Below, piece by piece: positions 1 through 6,729 of a DNA stretch of 13,826 bases. The stretch comes from Euryarchaeota archaeon UBA105 (GTDB lineage Archaea; Thermoplasmatota; Poseidoniia; Poseidoniales; Thalassarchaeaceae), in the NCBI GenBank assembly GCA_002496905.1, contig DALV01000099.1:1-13826 (forward strand). Direction: 5' to 3'. The number at the start of each line of letters is the position of its first letter. The stretch's first letter is position 1. Below the pieces are notes generated by a model. That model was not told the DNA's origin. It saw only the letters and a list, made by a program, of their open reading frames with translations, and searched no databases. The position numbers and the translations under genes were made by a program.

Positions 1-1578
1 TTCTGGGGAACTCCAATTCCAATGTTACATTGTGATTCTTGTGGAGTAGTTCCAGTCCCCTACGAACAACTACCTGTAGAGCTGCCTTTGGATGTGACTT
101 TTAGTTGGGAAGAGAGTGGTAATCCACTGGCTCGCAGTGAATCCTTCCTTACTACAACTTGTCCGCAGTGCAACGGTCCTGCACGCAGAGAGACCGATAC
201 AATGGATACATTTTATGATTCATCTTGGTACTTTATGAGATTCGTCGATTCATCAAATGACTCAGCACCATTCGATCGTGAAGCAGTAGATTACTGGATG
301 AATGGAGGGGTTGACTTGTACATTGGTGGTATTGAACACGCCGTCATGCATCTTCTGTATGCTCGATTCTTCACCAAAGCTACTCGCGACCTCGATATGA
401 ATGAGGTCAGTGAGCCATTCGGGCGCTTAGTCTGTCAGGGTATGCTCAACGCACCCGCACCATTCTGTGTAGATTGCAATACCGAGTATCACATAGATAA
501 TTTTGGAGGAAATTGCCCCAATTGTGGACAAGGATTGGGCTCACGTTCCGCCAAAATGAGCAAGAGTCTGGGCAATACTGTGAGCCCAGGAGAAATGGTG
601 GACCGATTTGGTGCTGACACTGTCCGTCTGTTCATTCTCTTCGGTGCCAACCCAGAGGCAGGAATGGATTGGTCCGACAATGCTGTAATTGCAAATCACA
701 AGCAAGTTTGTTCAATAATCGACGCCTTCAATCACGGAATTTCTCTTTCTGACTCCCCCGGTCCGATGGATTCCTGGTTACTGGCTCGCCTTAGGGTCAA
801 TCAGAATCGTTGGCGAGAGTGTATGGAAGCTGTAAGCCTTCGAGAAGGAGTCATGGCAAGTCACTTTGAGATGTTATCTGATTGGCATTGGTATCTGCGA
901 AGAGGAGGAGCGAATAGAGACATTGCGCGCCAATACCTTCGTGGATGGGCACCAATGTTGGCGCCAGCAACTCCGCATATAGCAGAAGAATTCTGGTCAG
1001 AACTTTCGAGGGGTGAATCCTCCGATATGTTGGCCACACATGAAATGAAGTTCTATTCGGGTGAGGAAAATGATGCTAGTATTCTTGCTAGAGAATCTTA
1101 CCTACGTGGAGTTATTGAATCTGCCCGTAACCTAAGGGGGCTAGCAGAACGTCATTCAGATGCGGAAATTTCAGGAGTTGTAATCCAAACCGCCCCAAGC
1201 TGGAAGGTTGAGTTATCACTTGAAGCGGTAAATTTGGCGAACGAAGATTTTGATTTCAAAGCAAAAGGCCAAGATCATCTGAAGTCTATGGCAATTTTCG
1301 AGAATGAATCCTTGAGGGGAGAAATATTCCAAACATGGATGGCCTTGACCATGGGTTCGAAGAAGAAAAGAGGCCGAATACACACTTGGGCCGAAGGTGA
1401 GAAAGAATTAGTTTCGAGTGGACTCGATGAAAGTGAAGTAATCAATTCGGCTGCTGACTTTATTGCGACTGTTTTGGAAGTCAAATCAGTTGTCGCATAT
1501 CCGGTCGGCGAAGGTGAAGATATTGGAGGAAAAGCACGCTTCGCTTTCCCATTGGAGCCTGGTATCGCCTTTGTCTGA
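1..1578 (+). CDS. leuS: Leucyl-tRNA synthetase, C-terminal part (5' end missing)
   Basis: The enzyme charges tRNA-Leu with leucine in the cytoplasm. The reading frame is open from base 1 (FWGTPIPM, then the ATG at 22), so the start lies outside the window and the ATG is internal. About 525 residues remain of a protein usually 800-950 long. Visible landmarks are the WG-TPIPM segment, a zinc knuckle formed by CDSC (31-42) and CPQC (160-171), the ETDTMDTF-DSSWYF block, GGIEHAVMHLLY, a second Cys4 knuckle (466-525) and the KMSKS loop at 553-567. The core is of the bacterial type. From about 740 onward (the WYLRR segment, APATPHIAEEFW, TAPSWK and the end GGKARFAFPLEPGIAFV) it resembles archaeal LeuRS anticodon-binding and C-terminal domains. 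The DCC-family gene follows closely on the same strand. Identity is certain; the chimera reading rests on remembered family consensus. Confidence 0.97.
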   Translation, partial: FWGTPIPMLHCDSCGVVPVPYEQLPVELPLDVTFSWEESGNPLARSESFLTTTCPQCNGPARRETDTMDTFYDSSWYFMRFVDSSNDSAPFDREAVDYWMNGGVDLYIGGIEHAVMHLLYARFFTKATRDLDMNEVSEPFGRLVCQGMLNAPAPFCVDCNTEYHIDNFGGNCPNCGQGLGSRSAKMSKSLGNTVSPGEMVDRFGADTVRLFILFGANPEAGMDWSDNAVIANHKQVCSIIDAFNHGISLSDSPGPMDSWLLARLRVNQNRWRECMEAVSLREGVMASHFEMLSDWHWYLRRGGANRDIARQYLRGWAPMLAPATPHIAEEFWSELSRGESSDMLATHEMKFYSGEENDASILARESYLRGVIESARNLRGLAERHSDAEISGVVIQTAPSWKVELSLEAVNLANEDFDFKAKGQDHLKSMAIFENESLRGEIFQTWMALTMGSKKKRGRIHTWAEGEKELVSSGLDESEVINSAADFIATVLEVKSVVAYPVGEGEDIGGKARFAFPLEPGIAFV

Positions 1579-1589
1579 GAGTGTTGGTG

Positions 1590-1946
1590 ATGGGCTCTCA
1601 GTACACCGTTCTCATCGATGGATATTGTCCGGTTTGTACTGGCTGGGCTGCTTTCATCAACAAGCGAGATTCATCAAACAGATTCTCGGTTGTGGCCCAA
1701 GAGACCACTGAGGGAGAAGAAGTTCTAAGCAATCTTCCGGAAAATATGAGTGAACTTGACTCAGTGTTTCTAATCGATGAATCTGGGAAATGGTATGCTC
1801 AATCATCAGCAGTGATTCGCATTCTCCTTGGCCTTGGTTTCCCATATAATTTCGGTGCCATAATTTGGTTCGTTCCGAGTCCCATACGTAATTTTGCTTA
1901 CGATCTATATGCTCGTAATCGAAACAGAAATTCCAGAAATTCATGA
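1590..1946 (+). CDS. DCC-family (DUF393) thiol-disulfide oxidoreductase-like protein
   Basis: A small protein of about 118 residues matching the DCC/DUF393 family, whose members carry a thioredoxin-like CxxC and are predicted thiol-disulfide oxidoreductases; the substrate is unknown. The N-terminal hallmark is IDGYCPVCTGW, with cysteines 13 and 16 counted from the ATG at 1590. The middle segment DSVFLIDESGKWYAQSSAVIRIL matches the family pattern in which a displayed cofactor-like strand precedes the SSA/SDA helix. The C-terminus has VPSPIRNFAYDLYARNR, the usual P-R-YD-ARNR ending. There is no signal peptide, so it is probably cytoplasmic. In-frame GTG 1581, TTG 1584 and GTG 1587 are alternative starts; ATG 1590 leaves the family motif right after a short N-terminus. 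It starts only a few bases after the leuS stop, so it is probably co-transcribed. The family is common in bacteria, so a bacterial origin is possible. Confidence 0.88.
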   Translation: MGSQYTVLIDGYCPVCTGWAAFINKRDSSNRFSVVAQETTEGEEVLSNLPENMSELDSVFLIDESGKWYAQSSAVIRILLGLGFPYNFGAIIWFVPSPIRNFAYDLYARNRNRNSRNS

Positions 1947-1991
1947 TTTGAAATCGGGCTTCTTTAGCGCGAGGGTTCATGGACGTCCGAC

Positions 1992-3062
1992 ATGTCGCGA
2001 GTCTCGTTGAGCGAGAATAAGGAAGGTGGAGGCCGCCGCAGAAGGCGTCGGTCTCGAAGGAAGCCGACCAATGGTGCCGAATCTAGGCCATGGTCGCAAG
2101 GAGATCCTGATGCTGTTGAGCAAGCCTTGGGACGTTTCAATCAGTCACCTCCTCCGATGGGAATGCCTCAATCAATCGATCCCCCTCCACAAGAAAGACA
2201 ATTGAAGTGGAGAACTAATGCAGTTCCAAAAAACATCCAAAGGAAGGTGGGCGACATAGTCTGTAAACCTGGAGAATTTGGCTTCCTTACAGAAGAAAGA
2301 GTCGATGAAATTAGAGGACAAATAGACCATCTTCCAATAACCATAGAACAGGCACTTTCGCTTCGCGGTGCCCTGAATCAAGAAAAGAGTGTACATTCCC
2401 ACGGACGCTTGATGCGAAATGCAAATCAATTACGAAGAAGATACGATAAGGGTGAGGGGGTACTGACACTTTCTCAACGATTTGATGCGCCTCCAGTCAA
2501 TACATTCAGGGCGATATTAAGCGGCCGAGGATGGTCAAAGAATCGAATCAAAGAGACACTGAAAAACCCGGATAGAATGAATGATCGTGACCAAGAGGAG
2601 TTCGCTAAAGCGGAAGAAGCCGATAAGGTCAGTTCGGTCAATCAGTCCGATACTCAGACGGCCGCTGAGGTTTTCGAAGACATACTATGTGCACACTTTG
2701 ATTCCCTAGACATTCGTTTTCGAAGACAGGAGGATTTACTTCGTGAGCAAAAAGAATCTGAAGGCAGAGCGGTAGTTACCCCTGACCTGCTGTTGCTCGA
2801 TGATGTCAGAATCAATGGAGTTCCTTGTGCCTGGATTGATGCTAAGCACTTCTATGGGGCGGACCTAAGATTCCCTCGGAAGAAGACTCAGAAACAGGTT
2901 GACAGATACGTCAAGGAATATGGCCAAGGAGCAATCGTGTATAGACACGGATTTACTGGTTCTTTAGTTCAAAGAGGTGCAATTTTACTCGACGCTAGCC
3001 CTCTAGATTTGACTCCACTTGACGAGTTCCACCAAAAGCGAGCTGGCGGCTCACATTCATGA
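1992..3062 (+). CDS. TPD-domain nuclease, archaeal CDIN1/C15orf41 homologue
   Basis: A predicted DNA nuclease of 356 residues related to human CDIN1 (C15orf41, the codanin-1 partner) and to archaeal Holliday-junction-resolvase-like enzymes. The C-terminal part holds the name-giving TPD motif (residues 263-265, followed by LLLL) and WIDAK (281-285). Together these give the D...(D/E)xK signature of a PD-(D/E)xK fold; D265, D283 and K285 are the likely metal and catalytic residues and E226 may also contribute. The tail GQGAIVYRHGF and RGAILLDA follows the same order as GPGLVIYWYGF and RGILLKA in the human protein. A helix-turn-helix-like stretch lies at about 155-190 (VLTLSQRF...WSKNRI). The N-terminus (about 1-70) is low-complexity, with an arginine run at 15-23 and several prolines, and looks disordered and nucleic-acid binding. 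There is a 45-base gap after the DCC gene and no clear Shine-Dalgarno. Family assignment is confident; the biological substrate is not known. Confidence 0.88.
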   Translation: MSRVSLSENKEGGGRRRRRRSRRKPTNGAESRPWSQGDPDAVEQALGRFNQSPPPMGMPQSIDPPPQERQLKWRTNAVPKNIQRKVGDIVCKPGEFGFLTEERVDEIRGQIDHLPITIEQALSLRGALNQEKSVHSHGRLMRNANQLRRRYDKGEGVLTLSQRFDAPPVNTFRAILSGRGWSKNRIKETLKNPDRMNDRDQEEFAKAEEADKVSSVNQSDTQTAAEVFEDILCAHFDSLDIRFRRQEDLLREQKESEGRAVVTPDLLLLDDVRINGVPCAWIDAKHFYGADLRFPRKKTQKQVDRYVKEYGQGAIVYRHGFTGSLVQRGAILLDASPLDLTPLDEFHQKRAGGSHS

Positions 3063-4031
3063 TAGTGGCCCGAGTTGAGTTAGAGTAACATCCAAGCCTT
3101 CTGCGGTTAATTCCGACAATAAATTCTCTAGGGAAATTTCCTTTGAAAGATCTCGCGGAACAATGGCAATACTTTCTCCTAACATACACAACAAAACCGA
3201 TGTATCTGTTTTCAAACCGGCTCTCAGTGAGACATTTTTTCCTATATCTACCAATTCAGAACGAGATGCATCATCACTTAGCCCGGATTGTTTTGAAAAT
3301 ACCTCTGCAGAGTCGAGAAGTTCGCCCCATCGAGAACTATTCCAAGAGCCCTCTGATAGTTTTTCCATTTGTTTTCTTCCGGCCTCTGTAATCGACTGTT
3401 TCCAACCATCATCGTCAATATATTCCGATGTATGTCTTCCGGGGTTTGCCCGCCAAGCCAAAACTACAGGAATCGATTCAGTCCACCCCTCGGAACGCCC
3501 AGGCCCAGTCAATAAATCAGGGCCCGAATAGGGAGAGCCTGGGCTCAATCTACGCTCTACTCCTCCAGCGGCTAGTGCAGTAACATCTCCGAGCCCGGTT
3601 GAATTCTGCCTCTCAACCATATGAGCGATAGCAAGAGATCTCCGAAAACTCTCCTCGTGGGGTAATCCAAGTGCTCTTTGGAATGCAGAGGCGGCGGCAA
3701 TTGCGCCGGCGGCCGACATTCCAAATCCTTGTGAGGATGGTAATTTGTTTCTAATCGCGATTTCCCAACTATAGTCTGAAATCGCCGAAATTTCCTCACT
3801 CAGCAGGTCCAAAACCTGCTGGAACATCTTTGAATCACCATTTCCATCTAGCAGTTTTACTTCTAGGGCATAATCACCTAGTTCCCCTCTAGCGATGGCT
3901 TCTGCTCCATCATTCAGGCACAACCCAGCACCCAAACTACCTTGCTTAATGGGATCCTCATCCATGTCTTCGACTGTGAACAATAGTGTGACGTGGCCCC
4001 CGCAGGTGCCTCTACCCAAGACCGCAGTCAT
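3057..4031 (-). CDS. Pantoate kinase (archaeal GHMP kinase family)
   Basis: It phosphorylates pantoate to 4-phosphopantoate, the archaeal route to pantothenate and coenzyme A that replaces bacterial pantothenate kinase. The 324 residues carry GHMP-kinase features in the pantoate kinase arrangement: an N-terminal GGHVTLLF segment (11-18), DPIKQGSLGAGLCL (26-39), the nucleotide loop LPSSQGFGMSAAGA (97-110), AHMVE (136-140) and TGLGDVTALAAGGVERR (145-161) followed by SPGSP. The length is normal for the family. The ATG at 4031 is 42 bases after the rpoD stop, with GGAG about 10 bases upstream, so it is probably the last gene of the rps13 operon. Its stop overlaps the end of the convergent TPD nuclease gene by 6 bases. 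A mevalonate or homoserine kinase was considered, but the GLGDV-GGV block and the N-terminal pattern favour pantoate kinase. Confidence 0.88.
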   Translation of the reverse strand: MTAVLGRGTCGGHVTLLFTVEDMDEDPIKQGSLGAGLCLNDGAEAIARGELGDYALEVKLLDGNGDSKMFQQVLDLLSEEISAISDYSWEIAIRNKLPSSQGFGMSAAGAIAAASAFQRALGLPHEESFRRSLAIAHMVERQNSTGLGDVTALAAGGVERRLSPGSPYSGPDLLTGPGRSEGWTESIPVVLAWRANPGRHTSEYIDDDGWKQSITEAGRKQMEKLSEGSWNSSRWGELLDSAEVFSKQSGLSDDASRSELVDIGKNVSLRAGLKTDTSVLLCMLGESIAIVPRDLSKEISLENLLSELTAEGLDVTLTQLGPLS

Positions 4032-4073
4032 ATGCCTTCATCTCCGAGGCACTGCAAGAATGCTGCGTCGGCA

Positions 4074-5066
4074 TCAGAGAACAGCTTTCAGGTCGTCTCC
4101 AAGAGAACTGAATGTCTCTGATAGAGAAGAGGAAGCCAACTCAAGTGCAGTTTGTGGGCTCATTGAACCATCTGTTTCGAAGTTAAAGATGAACTCTCCA
4201 GGTATATCTTCGATTGTTATTGCATCCTTGAATTCGGTTTTCGTCTCTGTTCCATCACCAACATGGTGGAGTTCCTTTACGAGAGTCTCAACCTTTTCAA
4301 TATCCTCAAGGCGTCCATCTTTATCGAAATCCTTTGCATCGATTGTGAGGTTCAAATCCCAGAGAATTTTCGCTTTGGTCTTGTTATTCAATACTCCAAC
4401 TTGCCTTGGTACGAAACTAACACCGCAAACAGGTGACCACTTTGCATGCTGGCTTCCACGACCCATTACTGCGGTAGCGTAGAATTCCAGCATCTGTCCC
4501 TTGTACAACTTAGTAATTGGAATAGATCTGTAGTGCTCTGGAATCTCAAGAGTTTGATCACCCAAGTAAATCATGTCACCTGCGGTAACGGTCATCCCCT
4601 CTTCAGTTCCAAATGCCTTGCAAGTGTATATCATGTTACAAGTAGGACACCCGCGGTCTTCCGGGACCAAATCCTTGCAGGTTGGACAGGTTTCCTCGTA
4701 ATGGAACATCTTGTGGTCGGTTGGAATTGGAATCATTGCAAGGCGCTGAGCCACCATCTCGTCTGGTAGTGCACCATTGGTTTCCCAAACAGTGTAGTCA
4801 ACGCCCTCTTGAGCCAACTTCTTTTCACACTGATTGCAACCTGAACCTCCAGATGATTCACGGGCTGCTGCAGCAGGATTGAGGTGTCCACAAGATAGAC
4901 ACAGGTCAAATGAACCCATCTGGAAGCGAACAGTCTCAATTGCCATCTTTGGAGTTTCTGACATCATAGTTCGGCGAAGGGCGTTTGCAAATGCACGGTC
5001 GCTATCTTTAATCAAGAGCTTAGCATTCTCTGCTCCCATATCTAGAACTTCTATTTTCACCATCAT
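4074..5066 (-). CDS. rpoD: DNA-directed RNA polymerase subunit D (Rpo3) with extra Cys-rich insertion
   Basis: The archaeal counterpart of bacterial alpha and eukaryotic Rpb3/AC40; it pairs with subunit L to form the assembly platform of RNA polymerase. Seen: the N-terminal dimerisation strand (VKIEVLDMG, LLIKDSDRAFANALRRTMMSE), EMVAQRLAMIPIPTD, IPITKLYKGQ, GRGSQHAKWSPV and a C-terminal FNFETDGSMSP...AL helix. The length is about 330 residues against roughly 260-270 in most archaea. Extra length comes from a CLSC...CNQC insertion (residues 56-80) placed before the conserved loop. A second Cys-rich segment (127-149: CPTC, CPTC and one more Cys) sits where some archaeal RpoD proteins carry an Fe-S or zinc domain. 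I chose ATG 5066 (ATG 5063 is directly behind it) because a strong GAGGTGA stands 2 bases upstream; an upstream ATG at 5117 would overlap rps11 by 44 bases and add a non-homologous leader. Confidence 0.95.
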   Translation of the reverse strand: MMVKIEVLDMGAENAKLLIKDSDRAFANALRRTMMSETPKMAIETVRFQMGSFDLCLSCGHLNPAAAARESSGGSGCNQCEKKLAQEGVDYTVWETNGALPDEMVAQRLAMIPIPTDHKMFHYEETCPTCKDLVPEDRGCPTCNMIYTCKAFGTEEGMTVTAGDMIYLGDQTLEIPEHYRSIPITKLYKGQMLEFYATAVMGRGSQHAKWSPVCGVSFVPRQVGVLNNKTKAKILWDLNLTIDAKDFDKDGRLEDIEKVETLVKELHHVGDGTETKTEFKDAITIEDIPGEFIFNFETDGSMSPQTALELASSSLSETFSSLGDDLKAVL

Positions 5067-5068
5067 AA

Positions 5069-5075
5069 TCACCTC
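5069..5075 (-). promoter_or_regulatory. Shine-Dalgarno of rpoD
   Basis: GAGGTGA on the minus strand, followed by TT and two consecutive ATG codons. It overlaps the rps11 stop codon, which suggests translational coupling, and it decides the rpoD start at 5066 (or 5063) rather than 5117. Confidence 0.7.
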
Positions 5076-5454
5076 AGACCCTACGGCCTCTTCGGCCGCC
5101 CTTTTGCTTCGTCCCATTTGTTGGGATAGGAGTTACATCTTCGATTCGAGTGATTTGTACACCTGCACGAGTCAATGCACGGATAGCTGCAGTAGCACCA
5201 GGTGCACTGTGTGATCGGTTTCCACCAGCACCTCGATACTTGACGATAACTTGGTCGAATTCTTTCTCGGCTAGCATTTCAGCAATCTTTTCAGCAGCCC
5301 TTGTTGCTGCAAACTGACCACCGGCATCGCTCCCCTTCTTGGTAACCTGCCCACCAGAAACCTTTGCCAAAGTCTCTGCTCCCGTGAGATCGGTAGCGGT
5401 AATTAGCACGTTGTTGTATGTACTGAAAATGTGTAAAACAGCCTTGTGACCCAT
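5074..5454 (-). CDS. rps11: Small ribosomal subunit protein uS11
   Basis: Component of the 30S platform near the mRNA exit site. The 126 residues show the family order: HIFSTYNNVLITATDLTGAET at the N-terminus, GSDAGGQFAATRAAEKIAE in the middle, then GAGGNRSHSAPGATAAIRAL, IEDVTPIPTNGT and the basic end KGGRRGRRV. This is the archaeal/eukaryotic version in sequence style and length. The rps4 stop and this ATG overlap as TGATG, the classic coupling arrangement, with GGGAGG about 9 bases upstream. An in-frame GTG at 5457 just before the ATG is an alternative start that would add one residue. Confidence 0.97.
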   Translation of the reverse strand: MGHKAVLHIFSTYNNVLITATDLTGAETLAKVSGGQVTKKGSDAGGQFAATRAAEKIAEMLAEKEFDQVIVKYRGAGGNRSHSAPGATAAIRALTRAGVQITRIEDVTPIPTNGTKQKGGRRGRRV

Positions 5455-6149
5455 CACTCATCGCCTCCCTCTTCTGGAATTGTTTCCTCGACTGTGGGCG
5501 CTTCCTCAGCATCAGCCTTGATTTGTTGAACAAACTCATCATTGTCAGTTGTTGCTCTAACTCCACCGACTTCCTCGAGTTCATCTTCCTCAGTCTGTCT
5601 AGTCATTCTGAGTTGTTCCATCTCGACACGGAAGGGGTGGTTCTCATCTAGGTAAGGCGACGTTGCACTATACTGAAGGGATTCTTCCTCTTGTCGGAGA
5701 ATCTTGTATCCAGGCACGGTCATCCTCTGTTCACCAATTGCGATGTGTCCATGGACAATCATATTTCGAGCAGCGCGCATAGATGGCGCTAGTCCGCGGT
5801 AGTAAACAACTGATTGTAGTCTTCGAGAAAGCATGTGCTCTACGGTAATCTGCAGAACATCGTCAACACTCGATCCCTCGGCTAGTAGCCCCTTACGAAC
5901 AAGAGAACCAACCAAGTCGGTTTTCTCTCGGGCAAAGTGACCTTCTGAGGAATCAACTCTACCAATGAGTTTCATCGCTTGGTTTCGGTGGCGTCGTAGG
6001 GCTGATTTCTCTCGCCAAATCTCGCGCATTCCACCAACCTTCTTCAGGCCGAATTGGTCCTTGAGGGCGTGTTCTTCCTCTATTCTAGCAGCCTTCCAAG
6101 GGTGTGTTGGAGTCTGTGTCTTAGGTCGTGCAAACTTAGGATGTCCCAT
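5454..6149 (-). CDS. rps4: Small ribosomal subunit protein uS4, with acidic C-terminal tail
   Basis: Primary 16S rRNA-binding and 30S assembly protein. The N-terminus MGHPKFARPKTQTPTHPW is the archaeal uS4 form, followed by a basic helical region (about 20-65). The S4 RNA-binding domain is at about 106-165, including LSRRLQSVVYYRGLAPSMRAAR and HGHIAIGEQRMTVPGY. Archaeal uS4 is usually about 160-190 residues; this one has 231. The extra part (roughly 183-231) is strongly acidic, with many E and D and few hydrophobic residues, and is probably disordered. The start ATG 6149 has GAGGTGGTG upstream overlapping the rps13 stop. The stop overlaps the rps11 start by one base. Confidence 0.97.
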   Translation of the reverse strand: MGHPKFARPKTQTPTHPWKAARIEEEHALKDQFGLKKVGGMREIWREKSALRRHRNQAMKLIGRVDSSEGHFAREKTDLVGSLVRKGLLAEGSSVDDVLQITVEHMLSRRLQSVVYYRGLAPSMRAARNMIVHGHIAIGEQRMTVPGYKILRQEEESLQYSATSPYLDENHPFRVEMEQLRMTRQTEEDELEEVGGVRATTDNDEFVQQIKADAEEAPTVEETIPEEGGDE

Positions 6150-6153
6150 AATT

Positions 6154-6162
6154 CACCACCTC
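6154..6162 (-). promoter_or_regulatory. Shine-Dalgarno of rps4
   Basis: GAGGTGGTG on the minus strand, 4 bases before the rps4 ATG and overlapping the TGA stop of rps13, so rps4 translation is probably coupled to rps13. Confidence 0.6.
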
Positions 6163-6628
6163 AACTCTTCCTCTCCACACCGAGTGTGGTACCACTGCGA
6201 CCATTACTGCGAAGACGCTGACCGCGAACCTTGTGGCCGCTGCGGTGACGTATTCCGCGGTATGTCTTGATTGCAGCTAATCGTGCTACATCATCGTCTC
6301 GAGTCAATCGGACTTCTGTTCCGATGATGTGCGCGTCTTCGTTAGACTGCAAATCTCGCTGTCTGTTGACGAGCCACCAAGGCACGTTCAACGCATATTC
6401 GTCAATTGTTGTTCGAATCCTGTCTTGCTCTTCTTCGGTCAGATGACCTCCGAGTTTACTTCCATCGATTCCTGCCATGCGACAAATCTGACCGGCCGAT
6501 CGCTTTCCAACTCCGTTAATCGAAGTAAGTCCTTGTGCAATCGGTCGAAGACCATCGATATCAGAGTCTGCAAGCCTCAGGATGTAGGAGAAATCCTCTC
6601 CTAGTTCTGCTTCATTCACTTTTGCCAT
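6161..6628 (-). CDS. rps13: Small ribosomal subunit protein uS13
   Basis: Protein of the 30S head that contacts the large subunit and P-site tRNA. The 155 residues match archaeal uS13: FSYILRLADSDIDGLRPIAQGLTSINGVGKRSA (helix-two-turn-helix start), GHLTEEEQDRI, the archaeal VPWWLVNRQRD block, and the basic tail KTYRGIRHRSGHKVRGQR followed by GRSGTTLGV. The length fits the family (about 148-155). It is the first gene of the block rps13-rps4-rps11-rpoD, the standard archaeal order. The ATG at 6628 has a GGGGG run 9 bases upstream that could pair weakly with the anti-Shine-Dalgarno. The 119-base spacer upstream contains a TATA-like box and several hairpins. Confidence 0.97.
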   Translation of the reverse strand: MAKVNEAELGEDFSYILRLADSDIDGLRPIAQGLTSINGVGKRSAGQICRMAGIDGSKLGGHLTEEEQDRIRTTIDEYALNVPWWLVNRQRDLQSNEDAHIIGTEVRLTRDDDVARLAAIKTYRGIRHRSGHKVRGQRLRSNGRSGTTLGVERKS

Positions 6629-6694
6629 AGTACGGTTCCCCCGTGTTCATCGGTTGCCCGATGGCCCTCATAGGGCATCCCGCCGACCTGCCCT

Positions 6695-6705
6695 CCATAT
6701 TTGAA
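6695..6705 (-). promoter_or_regulatory. Candidate TATA box for rps13 operon
   Basis: TTCAAATATGG on the minus strand, the best AT-rich element in an otherwise GC-rich spacer. A start about 25 bases downstream would give a leader of roughly 45 bases containing the GCAA-loop hairpin. It is flanked by a short inverted repeat (CTCC/GGAG). A second AT-rich candidate is ATTTTAT near 6731-6737. Confidence 0.35.
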
Positions 6706-6714
6706 GGAGACGGA

Positions 6715-6729
6715 CGCCCCTACGGGGCG
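6715..6729. terminator. Perfect 6-bp GC hairpin, possible terminator of the upstream gene
   Basis: CGCCCC and GGGGCG separated by three bases, about 20 bases beyond the stop of the methyltransferase gene. On the minus strand the T-rich stretch (ATTTTAT) comes before the hairpin, not after it, so this is not a bacterial-style intrinsic terminator. It could instead mark a 3' end or processing site. Confidence 0.25.

Noticed and set aside
1463..1711. Overlapping 82-residue frame across the leuS end and the DCC gene
   Set aside because: It lies in another frame over two well-supported genes, and the product has no recognisable pattern.
1979..2020. Short upstream frame (ATG at 1979, 13 codons) overlapping the TPD nuclease start
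   Set aside because: Too short to judge, in a different frame, and there is no Shine-Dalgarno or coupling signal; an upstream regulatory peptide cannot be supported.
3057..4031. Mevalonate, homoserine or other GHMP kinase instead of pantoate kinase
   Set aside because: The N-terminal GGHVTLLF, GSLGAGLCL and TGLGDVTALAAGGV blocks follow the archaeal pantoate kinase order.
3895..4482. 195-residue plus-strand frame opposite pantoate kinase and rpoD
   Set aside because: It is the antisense shadow of two clear conserved genes and is serine-rich with no family pattern.
5067..5117. Longer rpoD start at the ATG at 5117
   Set aside because: It would overlap rps11 by 44 bases and add 17 residues with no place in RpoD; the GAGGTGA motif points to 5066.
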